Below, one piece after another: positions 15,352 to 23,576 of a DNA stretch of 58,506 bases; position 1 is the stretch's first letter, and each line of letters begins with the position of its first letter. Below the pieces are notes generated by a model that did not search any database, was not told where the DNA came from, and saw only the letters and a program-made list of their open reading frames with translations. A program made the position numbers and the translations under genes. Source of the DNA: JACZST01 sp964195155 (lineage in GTDB: Bacteria; Actinomycetota; Acidimicrobiia; Spongiisociales; UBA5794); assembly GCA_964195155.1 (NCBI GenBank), contig CAXMOP010000010.1:1-58506 (forward strand). Direction: 5' to 3'.

Positions 15352-17517
15352 TCACTCAAGGCCTTCGACGAGCAGCGTTGCCAGATCCTTGACCAGGACA
15401 ACCTCGTCCTGGCCGAGCTCCTTGACCCCGTCGTCGAGCATCACGAAGCAGAAGGGACAGCCGGTGGCGATGACGTCGGCGCCGGTGGCGAGGGCCTCCT
15501 CGGTACGCTCTAGGTTCACTCGCTTTCCGGTGGTCTCCTCGTACCACATCTTCCCGCCGCCGGCCCCACAGCAGAACGAATTGGTCCCATTGCGAGGCAT
15601 CTCGATCCGCTCGCCGACACCATCGACGACGTCGCGGGGCGCCATATAGACATCGTTGTGGCGCCCCAGATAGCACGGGTCGTGGAACGTGACGCTCTGT
15701 CCGCTCGACTTCGGGGTGATCTTCCCATCGGCAACCAGCGTCATCAGCAGCTCTGAGTGATGGATGACGTCGTAGTCGCCTCCGAATTGCGGGTACTCGT
15801 TGCCCAGGGTGTTGAAGCAGTGCGGGCACTGGGTGACGACCTTCTTCACGCCCAGGTCGTTGAGGGTCTCAATGTTCTGCAGCGCGAGGCCCTGGAACAC
15901 ATATTCGTTGCCGGTGCGGCGCGCCGGGTCTCCGGTGCACAGCTCCTTGGGCCCGAGGATGGCGAAATCGATGCCGGCCTCGTGGAGCAGCTTCGCCGTC
16001 GCCACCGTGGTCTTACGATTGCGGTCATCGAACGACCCGGCACAGCCAACCCAGTACAGATACTCGGCGGTGACCCCGGGATCGCCAAGCATCTTCACCT
16101 CGAAGTCGAGTTCGTCGCGCCAGTCACCGCGGGTGGACTGGTCCGCCCCATACACGTTGGAGGAGTTCTCCAGGCTCAGGTAGGTCTTGCCAAGCTCGGC
16201 CGGGAACTCGGCCTCCATGAGCGACAGGTGGCGGCGCATGTCGAGGATCTTGTCGACGATCTCCAGCCCGGCAGGGCACGCTTCGTCACAAGCTCGACAG
16301 GTCGTGCACGCCCACAGCTCCTCTGCGGTGATCCTCTCGAAGACGAGGTCCGAAGAAACCGTGAGCTCTGGCTCGACGCTGACCGTCGGAGAGATGCCGT
16401 AGGTGTCAGCAGCGACCTGGCCGAGCTTGAGAACGATCTCTCTGGGGTCGAGTGGTTTGCCGGTCTGGTTGGCCGGGCACACCTCGGTGCAGCGTCCACA
16501 GATCGTGCAGGCATCGGTATCGAAGAGTTGCTTCCAGGTGAAGTCCTCGACCTGCGACGCACCGACGGTCTCGATGTCGGTTGCCTCGAAGAGGTTTGGC
16601 ATCTGGCGCATCGCCCCCTTTGGCCGGTCGCGCGGGAGGAGGGCGAGGTTGACCGGTGTGGTGACCATGTGGCGCAGCTTCGTGACCGGGAGCATCACCA
16701 GGAAGAGCAGGAACAGCGCGGCGTGGCTGATCCAGAATGCCTGATGGATGGTCGATGCCGACGCCTCTGGAACGAGGTAGCTCAACGGATAGCCGACGAA
16801 GGACCAGACCTCGAACGACGGGCGGCCGGAAAGCGAGATTCGCGCGGCCTCGGTGAGTAGGCCGGTGACTGCGATGAGCACAAGCACGGCCAGGATCCAT
16901 GCGTCCTCGGGCCTGGTCTTGGTCCTGATGCGCCACGGTCGCTGGAAATAGCGCCGAAACGCTGCCCAGCCGAGGCCGGCGAGAAACACCACACCGGCGA
17001 GATCGAGGACGGCCGAGTAGCCCGCGTAGAACCAGCCATGGAGGAATTTGAGCGCGCTGGGAGCGATATGGTCGATTTCCAGGATGACCGTCCCCAAGAA
17101 CAGGACGAGGAAACTCCAGTAGATCAGCGAGTGCATGATTCCGGCAGTCGGATCCTCCATGACGGTGCGCATCGTCAAGGCTCCGGCGAGCCGGTTCGTC
17201 CGCTCCTTCCACTGTCCGCTCCTGGTCTCCCATGCGCCCCGCTCCCAGCTCTTCGCCCGCTGGGCGAACAGGTAGAGGGAGACACCGAGGAAGGTGGCGA
17301 CCGTGATATAGAACAGGGCAACGACGACGTCCGGGATGTTGCCGAAGACCGTGCGGCCAACCTCGTGATCGGGTTCCTGGGGCAAGGTGCCAAGCCAGCC
17401 GAGGAGCAAGGTGCCGAGCACGGCAAGCACGGCGAGTATCCCGAGCCCAACGCTCGGCCGAAGCCGCCAGGGATCCTTTGGATCGACTTCTTCCGACGTG
17501 GTCTCGGTAGCGGTCAT
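15352..17517 (-). CDS. Membrane Fe-S oxidoreductase with CCG domains (probable ETF/acyl-CoA-linked electron carrier)
   Basis: 721 aa. The order is: about six membrane helices in residues 20-280 with several histidines that could ligate heme; a first [4Fe-4S] motif CTICGRCTEVCP (C337, C340, C343, C347); a second, CTTCRACDEACP (C404, C407, C410, C414); then two cysteine-rich CCG domains of the heterodisulfide-reductase D type (CPHCFNTLG, CCGAGGGKMW, CPFCFVMLDDG). Such proteins are thought to pass electrons from the electron-transfer flavoprotein of acyl-CoA oxidation to quinone; this role is inferred from family knowledge. I choose ATG 17517; earlier in-frame codons would translate an intergenic repeat. 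DUF456 follows after 8 bp. Confidence 0.88.
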   Translation of the reverse strand: MTATETTSEEVDPKDPWRLRPSVGLGILAVLAVLGTLLLGWLGTLPQEPDHEVGRTVFGNIPDVVVALFYITVATFLGVSLYLFAQRAKSWERGAWETRSGQWKERTNRLAGALTMRTVMEDPTAGIMHSLIYWSFLVLFLGTVILEIDHIAPSALKFLHGWFYAGYSAVLDLAGVVFLAGLGWAAFRRYFQRPWRIRTKTRPEDAWILAVLVLIAVTGLLTEAARISLSGRPSFEVWSFVGYPLSYLVPEASASTIHQAFWISHAALFLLFLVMLPVTKLRHMVTTPVNLALLPRDRPKGAMRQMPNLFEATDIETVGASQVEDFTWKQLFDTDACTICGRCTEVCPANQTGKPLDPREIVLKLGQVAADTYGISPTVSVEPELTVSSDLVFERITAEELWACTTCRACDEACPAGLEIVDKILDMRRHLSLMEAEFPAELGKTYLSLENSSNVYGADQSTRGDWRDELDFEVKMLGDPGVTAEYLYWVGCAGSFDDRNRKTTVATAKLLHEAGIDFAILGPKELCTGDPARRTGNEYVFQGLALQNIETLNDLGVKKVVTQCPHCFNTLGNEYPQFGGDYDVIHHSELLMTLVADGKITPKSSGQSVTFHDPCYLGRHNDVYMAPRDVVDGVGERIEMPRNGTNSFCCGAGGGKMWYEETTGKRVNLERTEEALATGADVIATGCPFCFVMLDDGVKELGQDEVVLVKDLATLLVEGLE

Positions 17518-17533
17518 CGGCGGCGAGTGTAGA

Positions 17534-17631
17534 AGTCGAGAGTCAAGAGTCGAAGAGTCGAGAGTCCAAACCGAGAGTCGAAGTCGAGAGTCGGTTCCTG
17601 CTCTGGACTCAAGACTCTGGACTCTCGACTC
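17534..17631. repeat. GAGTC/GACTC-rich repeat with 14-bp hairpin
   Basis: About 100 bp made of near-heptameric GAGTC-containing units: six GAGTC then four GACTC. The arms GAGTCGAGAGTCCA (17555-17568) and TGGACTCTCGACTC (17618-17631) are perfectly complementary. It occupies the space between the divergent Fe-S and nucleoside-hydrolase genes. Related shorter copies are at 34701-34721 and 37063-37092. Confidence 0.9.
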
Positions 17632-17674
17632 AGGGGCCCCACATTGCCAGCCGCCGATGGATAGTGTCAGATCG

Positions 17675-18703
17675 ATGACCAGACGCTTCCTTCGTCCCCT
17701 GCTCGCGGTGGCGCTCGTCACAGCAGCGTGTTCTTCGCCTGCGCCGACTTCGACCACGGCCGCTCCCGTCCCGGATGCGGCGCCCCCGATCGAGGTCTTG
17801 GATAATCCCATTCCGCTCATCGTCGACTACAGCCCAACGGCGTCCGACGTTGGCGCCCTGCTCTACCTGCTCTCGCATCCCAATATTGACGTGCTGGCCA
17901 TCACCCTGCCGGTGACCGGCGAGGCGGGCTGCCAGCTCGGCGCCGATGTCACCCTCGGCATCCTTGCCATGCTCGAACGCGAGAACATCCCGGTCGCGTG
18001 CGATTCAGACCGACCTGTGGGAGCCAAGGAATGGCCGGCCGAATTCCTCACCGGTCACGAGGCGCTCACCTTTGGACTGCCGGATCCCGTTTCGGTTCTC
18101 GACCCCCGACCGGCCCACCAGCTCATCAGCGACGTCGTCGCCGCCTCCGAACGGACGGTGACGCTCTACGCCGTCGCTCCGCTCACCAACGTTGCCCGCG
18201 CCCTCCAGGTGCATCCCGAAACGAAGGACCGGATCGATCGAGTCGTGATCATGGGTGGCGCCGTCGACGCTGGCGGAAACGTTCAGGGAACCGACGCCGA
18301 ATGGAATCTGTGGATCGACGCTCCCTCTGCCGCTTCCGTGTTCGCCTCGGGGGCGCCGATCACCCTGGTGCCGCTCGACGCCACCAACGATGTCCCGGTG
18401 CCGGACCTGTGGCAGAGCGACCTCGAGGCCGCCGAGCAAAGCGATGCAGTCGGGTACCTCACCGCGCTGGTAGGGACCTTCCCGGCGGTCACCAGCGGGT
18501 TCTACTATTTCTGGGACGAGCTGGCCGGCGCCGTGGCCGCGGGCGAGGACCTCGTTGTTGCCGAGGAGGTTGGCCTTGTGGTCACCGATGACGGCAGCAC
18601 GGTCCGCGACCCCGCAGGGGTGCCGGTGGTCGTGGCGACCGGTGTGGGCGACCCGGCCGGGTTCTACGCGCACTTCCTATCGACGATCTCCGGAGGCGGT
18701 TGA
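17675..18703 (+). CDS. Nucleoside-hydrolase-like lipoprotein
   Basis: 342 aa. The N-terminus MTRRFLRPLLAVALVTAACSS is a lipoprotein signal with the lipid-accepting Cys at residue 19, followed by an Ala/Thr/Pro linker, so the protein is probably outside the membrane. The rest follows the inosine/uridine nucleoside hydrolase fold (VVIMGGAVDAGGNVQGTDAEWNLWID, FASGAPITLVPLDATND). The usual N-terminal Ca-binding motif DxDPGxDD reads here DYSPTASD, losing two of four aspartates, which may mean altered or no hydrolase activity. ATG 17657 is an alternative start six codons upstream. The stop lies in a 14-bp palindrome, CGGTTGATCAACCG (18697-18710). Confidence 0.8.
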   Translation: MTRRFLRPLLAVALVTAACSSPAPTSTTAAPVPDAAPPIEVLDNPIPLIVDYSPTASDVGALLYLLSHPNIDVLAITLPVTGEAGCQLGADVTLGILAMLERENIPVACDSDRPVGAKEWPAEFLTGHEALTFGLPDPVSVLDPRPAHQLISDVVAASERTVTLYAVAPLTNVARALQVHPETKDRIDRVVIMGGAVDAGGNVQGTDAEWNLWIDAPSAASVFASGAPITLVPLDATNDVPVPDLWQSDLEAAEQSDAVGYLTALVGTFPAVTSGFYYFWDELAGAVAAGEDLVVAEEVGLVVTDDGSTVRDPAGVPVVVATGVGDPAGFYAHFLSTISGGG

Positions 18704-18829
18704 TCAACCGGCCATCGTGGCCTTTGACGAGCCGACGGCGCCGACGATCGTGGATGCCAACTGGAAGCCCGGAGGAGGTCCTGGCGTATTGGTTGTTCCA
18801 CGGGCTCGAGGGGCCTTTGGTGGCCGCGG

Positions 18830-19186
18830 CTAGCGGGACACCCCGGCGACACGATCCATCGACACGCCACCGAACTGCTCGAGCTCCGCCTTCGCCTCAG
18901 GTGTGGTGATCGGCGACAGCACGATGATCTCGTCGAGCTCAGCGTGCTGGCCGAGATCTCGCTGGAAGCTCTGCTCGACCTTGGCCTGTTCATAGTCCCG
19001 CTCGGCTTCCTCACTCGCATGGAGCTGGTACATCAGACCGCGCCCACTGTCCCGATCCAAGAAGACCTCCCACACGAGGGTGCCCGGCAAGTGGGCATCG
19101 ATGAAATCGGTCGCCCGGCGAGCGACATCCACGACGCCGTCCGGGTTACTCACCGTGATCAAGGCCAGCCCCCGGACCTCACTCAC
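18830..19186 (-). CDS. Small conserved-looking protein of unknown function
   Basis: 118 aa from GTG 19186, which overlaps the fhs stop by 4 bp (GTGA). This overlap decides the start and implies translational coupling. The pattern of strands and helices (LALITVSNPDG, WEVFLDRDSGRGLMYQLHAS) vaguely recalls small dimeric alpha/beta-barrel monooxygenase-like proteins, but I do not recognise a family and make no functional claim. It is the last gene of the pspA-fhs transcript. Confidence 0.65.
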   Translation of the reverse strand: MSEVRGLALITVSNPDGVVDVARRATDFIDAHLPGTLVWEVFLDRDSGRGLMYQLHASEEAERDYEQAKVEQSFQRDLGQHAELDEIIVLSPITTPEAKAELEQFGGVSMDRVAGVSR

Positions 19187-20883
19187 GACAGCCCGACCAC
19201 TTCGCCGTCCTCGTTGATGTCGACCTGATGGGCGGCCGGGGACGATCCGAGCCCGGGCATCCGGCTGATCAACCCCGCCAGCGGGAGGATGAATCCGGCA
19301 CCGACCGACGCCTGCACCTCGCGGATGCGCAGCGTCCAGCCGGTCGGTGCCCCGAGCCGGGAAGCGGTGTCGGTCAACGAGTACTGGGTCTTGGCCATGC
19401 AGATCGGGAGATTGCCCCAGCCGGCCTTCTCGTACCGGGTGATCTCGCGGTCGGCCCTGGCGTCGAGCTTCACTGCCGACGCTCCGTAGATCTGGGTGGC
19501 GATCGTCTCGATCTTCTCCCGCAACGGCATCTCGTCGGGGTACAGCAGGGCGAAATCCGACCCTTCGTCCGCCGCCTCCTCTACCGCCTGGGCCAGGTCG
19601 ACCATCCCGGGGCCACCCTCGGCATGCGGTTGGGAGACCGCCCAGCGCACCCCCTCCTCCTCGGCGACTCTGGCGATCACCTCGTGCTCGGATGGATGGT
19701 CCGTCGGAAAGGCGTTGATCGACACCACCGGTGTCACTCCGTGGCGCTGGACGATGCCGATGTGGTGGCGGAGGTTCGCCGTTCCCTTGGCGACATCCTC
19801 GGGGTTCTCGGCGAACAGTTCGTCTGGGAGGGGGAGCCCGGCCTTGATCGTGTACTTGCCCGAGTGGTACTTCATGGATCGCACCGTGGTCACCACGACC
19901 GCCGCGACCGGCGCCATCCCGGAGGCGCGGCACTTGATGTTGAAAAACTTCTCGGCGCCGATGTCAGCGCCGAAGCCCGCCTCGGTGATCAGATAGTCAC
20001 CGCCCCGGATCCCGAGGTAGTCGCCGACGATCGACGAGTTGCCGTGGGCGATGTTGGCGAACGGCCCGGTGTGGACAATCGCCGGGGTGCCTTCGAGCGT
20101 TTGCAGCAGGTTGGGCAACAACGCATCCTTGAGCAACACGGCCGCAGATCCGGCGGCGTCGATGTCGTCTGCGGTCACCGGTTCACGGTGACGGTTGTAG
20201 CCGACGAGAGTGCGGCCGAGCATGTCACGGAGGTTCTGCAGATCGGTCGCCAAACCGAGCATCGCCATGATCTCACTCGCTGCGGTGATGTCGAAGCCGG
20301 TCTCGCGGGGAAGGCCGTTGATCTTGCCTCCGAGGCCGGTGACGACGTTGCGCAGAGTCCGGTCGTTGACGTCGAGGACACGCTTCCAGGTCACGTCGTC
20401 GGGGCCGATCGACAGCTGGTTGCCCTGGTAGATGTGGTTGTCGACCAGCGCCGCGATGAGGTTGTTGGCTGCGGTCACGGCGTGGAAGTCACCGGTGAGG
20501 TGGAGATTCATCTCCTCCATCGGAACGACCTGGGAGTAGCCGCCGCCAGCCGCGCCGCCCTTGATGCCAAAGGTTGGCCCGAGCGAAGGCTGACGGAGGG
20601 TCACCACCGCCTGGCGGTCGATGTACTTGAAGCCCTGGGCGAGACCGACGGCGGTAGTGGTCTTGCCTTCGCCGAGCGGCGTCGGATTGGTGGCGGTGAC
20701 CACGACGTACTTGGCCCGCGGCGGGCCCATGGCGTCGATCGCCTCGAGGGAGACTTTCGCCATCTGATGCCCGTACTGCTGGACAAGGTCAGAGGGAACG
20801 CCCATCTCGGCGGCGACATCTTCGATCGGCCGCAGCTTTGCGGCACGAGCAATGTCAAGATCGGTCGGCATCGACTGGGCCAC
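19183..20883 (-). CDS. fhs: Formate--tetrahydrofolate ligase
   Basis: 566 aa, the family's usual size. The ATP-binding loop TPLGEGKTTT lies near residue 68 and is followed by RQPSLGPTFGIKGGAAGGGY, a hallmark of the enzyme. Other conserved stretches include NLHLTGDFHAVTAANNL and TEAGFGADIGAEKFFNIKCR. It makes 10-formyl-tetrahydrofolate from formate, ATP and tetrahydrofolate in one-carbon metabolism. It starts 3 bp after the PspA gene ends and overlaps the next small gene by 4 bp, so all three form one transcript. Confidence 0.97.
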   Translation of the reverse strand: MAQSMPTDLDIARAAKLRPIEDVAAEMGVPSDLVQQYGHQMAKVSLEAIDAMGPPRAKYVVVTATNPTPLGEGKTTTAVGLAQGFKYIDRQAVVTLRQPSLGPTFGIKGGAAGGGYSQVVPMEEMNLHLTGDFHAVTAANNLIAALVDNHIYQGNQLSIGPDDVTWKRVLDVNDRTLRNVVTGLGGKINGLPRETGFDITAASEIMAMLGLATDLQNLRDMLGRTLVGYNRHREPVTADDIDAAGSAAVLLKDALLPNLLQTLEGTPAIVHTGPFANIAHGNSSIVGDYLGIRGGDYLITEAGFGADIGAEKFFNIKCRASGMAPVAAVVVTTVRSMKYHSGKYTIKAGLPLPDELFAENPEDVAKGTANLRHHIGIVQRHGVTPVVSINAFPTDHPSEHEVIARVAEEEGVRWAVSQPHAEGGPGMVDLAQAVEEAADEGSDFALLYPDEMPLREKIETIATQIYGASAVKLDARADREITRYEKAGWGNLPICMAKTQYSLTDTASRLGAPTGWTLRIREVQASVGAGFILPLAGLISRMPGLGSSPAAHQVDINEDGEVVGLS

Positions 20884-20886
20884 CGA

Positions 20887-21648
20887 TTAGGCCTCGAGAC
20901 CGGTGGGTTCACCCGTCTCCGTCGACGATCCGCCGGTCGTCAGCCCGAGCTCGGCCCTCAGCTCCTCGAGTTTGGCGTCCGCGGCGGTCTCGTTGATCGC
21001 CTCTCGCAGTTCTGCTTCGGCCCCTTGCGGGGTGGCCTCGTAGATCTCGGCCTTGGCCATGGCTTGGGCTTTGCGCCTCTCGATCTTCTCTTCGACCGAG
21101 GCAAGCGAGGGCATCTCGTCATCGAGGGTGACCGACATCGTTTGCACCGCGGCATTGACCTGTTCCTGCATCTTCGCCTGCTCGAGCGTGCCCATCAGCT
21201 CGATCTGCTTGGCAGAGAGCTCCTGAAGCCTGGTGGCGTTGGTCTGGACGGCGCGTTTGGCATCTTCGGCCTGCTCGATCGCCACCTCGTACTGGCTGGT
21301 CAGCGATGACAGGTTGTTCTCGGAGGCCTGCAGCTTCAGCGCAAGCGCCTGGGCGGTGCTGGTCCACTTGGCCACGCCCGCGCTGTCTCCGGCCGCCTTA
21401 GCCTCTTCAGCCTTCATGATTGCTTGCTTGGCCATCTCGCGGGTCTCACCGACCGTATCGGCTTCCTTTTCGATCTTTCCTTCGAGTTGGGTGCGGTGAG
21501 CGACGATGTTGGCCGCCTGATTGCGCAGCTCGCGATCCTGCTTCTTTGCCTGATCGATGGCCATGTCCATCTCGACCGCGGGATCCATCGCCCGGTTCGA
21601 CGTTCCGCGTAGCCAGGCCTTGATGTACTCCCACCATTTCCTCACCAT
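20887..21648 (-). CDS. PspA/IM30 family protein
   Basis: 253 aa, almost entirely predicted coiled coil after a short amphipathic N-terminus (VRKWWEYIKAWLRGTSNRAMDPAVEMDMAI). Alanine-, glutamate- and lysine-rich heptads run from about residue 30 to 200, followed by an acidic, disordered tail. PspA/IM30 proteins form ESCRT-III-like rods on the inner membrane face and protect it under stress. No PspF or PspBC genes are nearby. It is first in an apparent transcript with fhs, a pairing I cannot explain from function. Confidence 0.88.
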   Translation of the reverse strand: MVRKWWEYIKAWLRGTSNRAMDPAVEMDMAIDQAKKQDRELRNQAANIVAHRTQLEGKIEKEADTVGETREMAKQAIMKAEEAKAAGDSAGVAKWTSTAQALALKLQASENNLSSLTSQYEVAIEQAEDAKRAVQTNATRLQELSAKQIELMGTLEQAKMQEQVNAAVQTMSVTLDDEMPSLASVEEKIERRKAQAMAKAEIYEATPQGAEAELREAINETAADAKLEELRAELGLTTGGSSTETGEPTGLEA

Positions 21649-21727
21649 CGGCCGGGTCCTCTCTCTAGGGTTCGGGACAGCAAGTCTAGGGGACGCAATT
21701 CCGCTGGTTCCTGAGGGCGCCTATTGG

Positions 21728-22639
21728 CTACTTTCCTACGGCTGCCCTGAGAAAGAAGGTGAGGTTGGATGGGCGCTCCGCCATTCGCCTGGTCAGATAG
21801 GGATACCACGCCAGGCCGTATGGCAGGTAGATCCTGACCGGGTGGCCTGCTTCGAGGAGCTCGGCCTGGAGCTCGCGTCGTACGCCGTAGAGCATCTGGA
21901 ACTCCCACGGCGTCCCCCGGTGCTCACCGAGCCGCTCGGCGTGCTCGACCCGCGCCCGGTCGTGGCTGGCGATGGCAGGCAGCAGACCGCTTTCGGCCAT
22001 CAGTCGCTCGGCGAGGCCATCGAATGCCGCGTCGACGCTGGACCGGGATGGGTGGGCCACCTCCTCGGGTTCGGCGTATGCGCCCTTGCACAGTCGGACG
22101 TGACCGCCGAGGGGGATGATGCGGTCGAGGTCACGAGGGGTCCGGTACAGATAGGCCTGGACCGCGATGCCGAGGTTCCCGGCGCCGGTCTGGACCGCCT
22201 CGTAGGCGGTGATGATGGCTTCGGTGTGCGCCGATTCTTCCATGTCGACGGTGACCGTCGTGCCGACCTCCCCGGCGCGCTCGGCGAGCCGGCTCAACGA
22301 GTCGACGACGAGGTCTCCATCGACGGCGAGGCCGAGGTGGGTCAGCTTGACCGAGACATTGGCGTCGAGCCCTTCGGACCCGATCCGGTCGAGACACGCC
22401 AGGTACGCGTCACGGGCGTCGAAGCAGGCGGCGTAGCTGTCGACGTGTTCACCGAGGTGGTCGAGCGATACACGGAAACCCGCGGCGTTGAGTTCCCGGG
22501 CGATGGTGGCACCCTCGTCGAGGGTCTCACCGGCGACAAACCGGTGAGAGAGTCGTTGCCCGGCGCCGGTTTCGGTAATCAGCCCGCGCACCGCTGGTCG
22601 GTCCGTGATGGCGAGCAGGCCCTTACCGACCGGGTTCAA
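21728..22639 (-). CDS. Proline dehydrogenase (monofunctional)
   Basis: 303 aa, the short monofunctional type found in actinobacteria and Thermus. It carries VSVKLTHLGLAVDGD, VTVDMEESAHTEAI, VQAYLYRTPRDLDRII, VRLCKGAY and the C-terminal RIYLPYGLAWYPYLTRRMAERP typical of the FAD-binding barrel. The enzyme oxidises proline to pyrroline-5-carboxylate and passes electrons to quinone at the membrane. It overlaps the proC gene by 4 bp (ATGA, 22636-22639), so the gene for the reverse step is translated immediately before it. No P5C dehydrogenase gene is adjacent. Confidence 0.93.
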   Translation of the reverse strand: MNPVGKGLLAITDRPAVRGLITETGAGQRLSHRFVAGETLDEGATIARELNAAGFRVSLDHLGEHVDSYAACFDARDAYLACLDRIGSEGLDANVSVKLTHLGLAVDGDLVVDSLSRLAERAGEVGTTVTVDMEESAHTEAIITAYEAVQTGAGNLGIAVQAYLYRTPRDLDRIIPLGGHVRLCKGAYAEPEEVAHPSRSSVDAAFDGLAERLMAESGLLPAIASHDRARVEHAERLGEHRGTPWEFQMLYGVRRELQAELLEAGHPVRIYLPYGLAWYPYLTRRMAERPSNLTFFLRAAVGK

Positions 22640-23460
22640 GAGGCGGCGTCCCCTTCGGCGGCGGCGCCGAGATCACGGGACCGCTGAGCTGCGGCCCGGA
22701 TCGCATCCTCCATCAGGGCGCGGAATCCGCCATCTTCGAGCACGTGCATCGCCGCCGCCGTGGTGCCGCCCGGAGAGGTGACCTCGCCACGCAGCCGGAA
22801 AGCACTCTTCTCGGACTCCGCAAGCAGCAATCCTGCGCCGCGCAGGGTCTGGTGGACCATCCTCTCCGCAGCGTATTGGGGCAGTCCCTCGCGGATGGCC
22901 GCCTCGGTCATGGCTTCGGCGAGGAGGAACAGGTACGCCGGGCCGGTACCCGACACCGCGGTCACGGCATCCAGCAGGTCTTCGGAAAGCTCGATGGTCT
23001 CCCCGACCGCGGACAGCACCGCGGCGGCCGCTGCCAGGGCAGCCTCACCGGCATGGGGCCCGGCGCAGTATGCGGTCATCGCCTCGTCGACGGCGGCCGG
23101 CGTGTTCGGCATCGCCCTGACGATCGGCACGCCTTCGAGGGCTTCAGCGAACACGGAGGTCGGGACCCCGGCCGCGAGGCTGATCACGATCTGGTCGGTC
23201 TTGATGACTTCGCCGACCTGCTCGAGGAGGGTCTCGACGTCCTTTGGCTTGACGGCGATGACCACGACGTTGCGGTTGGCGGCGGCTTGCGGGGTATCGA
23301 GGAGGGTCGTCACTCCGGTGCGCATCTCTGCTTCTTTGACCCGCTCGGGCCGCCGCGCCGCCATCACCAGGGCATCGGTATCCCAGCCGGCGCGCACGAG
23401 ACCCGTGGCAAGGATCTCGCCCATCGCCCCAGCACCAAGAATTGCGACCGTCGGCTTCAC
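22636..23460 (-). CDS. proC: Pyrroline-5-carboxylate reductase
   Basis: 274 aa. The NAD(P)-binding GAGAMGEILATGL is at residues 9-21, and the family signature runs through DAVTAVSGTGPAYLFLLAEA and RGEVTSPGGTTAAAMHVLE. The enzyme reduces pyrroline-5-carboxylate to proline with NAD(P)H. It is upstream of and overlapping the proline dehydrogenase gene. The start ATG at 23460 is clear. A palindromic repeat (23481-23540) separates it from the divergent DUF559 gene. Confidence 0.96.
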   Translation of the reverse strand: MKPTVAILGAGAMGEILATGLVRAGWDTDALVMAARRPERVKEAEMRTGVTTLLDTPQAAANRNVVVIAVKPKDVETLLEQVGEVIKTDQIVISLAAGVPTSVFAEALEGVPIVRAMPNTPAAVDEAMTAYCAGPHAGEAALAAAAAVLSAVGETIELSEDLLDAVTAVSGTGPAYLFLLAEAMTEAAIREGLPQYAAERMVHQTLRGAGLLLAESEKSAFRLRGEVTSPGGTTAAAMHVLEDGGFRALMEDAIRAAAQRSRDLGAAAEGDAAS

Positions 23461-23480
23461 CCCGCGATGTTAGGACCGGT

Positions 23481-23540
23481 GCAGCGAACCCTGGGTTCGC
23501 AGACCCACCGTGTGGGGCTCTCAGCCCACAGAACGAACCC
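23481..23540. repeat. Palindromic repeat block (R-T-x-G-S family), copy 3
   Basis: Contains the 17-bp palindrome GCGAACCCTGGGTTCGC (23484-23500), then GTGGGGCT and AGCCCAC arms and a closing GAACGAACCC. It lies between the divergent proC and DUF559 genes. Related to 5319-5460 and 24477-24540. Confidence 0.85.
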
Positions 23541-23576
23541 CTTCCCATGGGTAACGCGGAGCGACACTATGGCCGT

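Noticed and set aside
18555..18833. Short frame reading FDEPTAPTIVDANWKPGGG downstream of the nucleoside hydrolase
   Set aside because: No ribosome site or start after the hydrolase stop and no recognisable fold; too weak to call a gene.
19228..21309. A 693-codon open frame on the plus strand opposite fhs and pspA
   Set aside because: It spans two clearly recognised genes on the other strand and reads as composition-driven antisense sequence.
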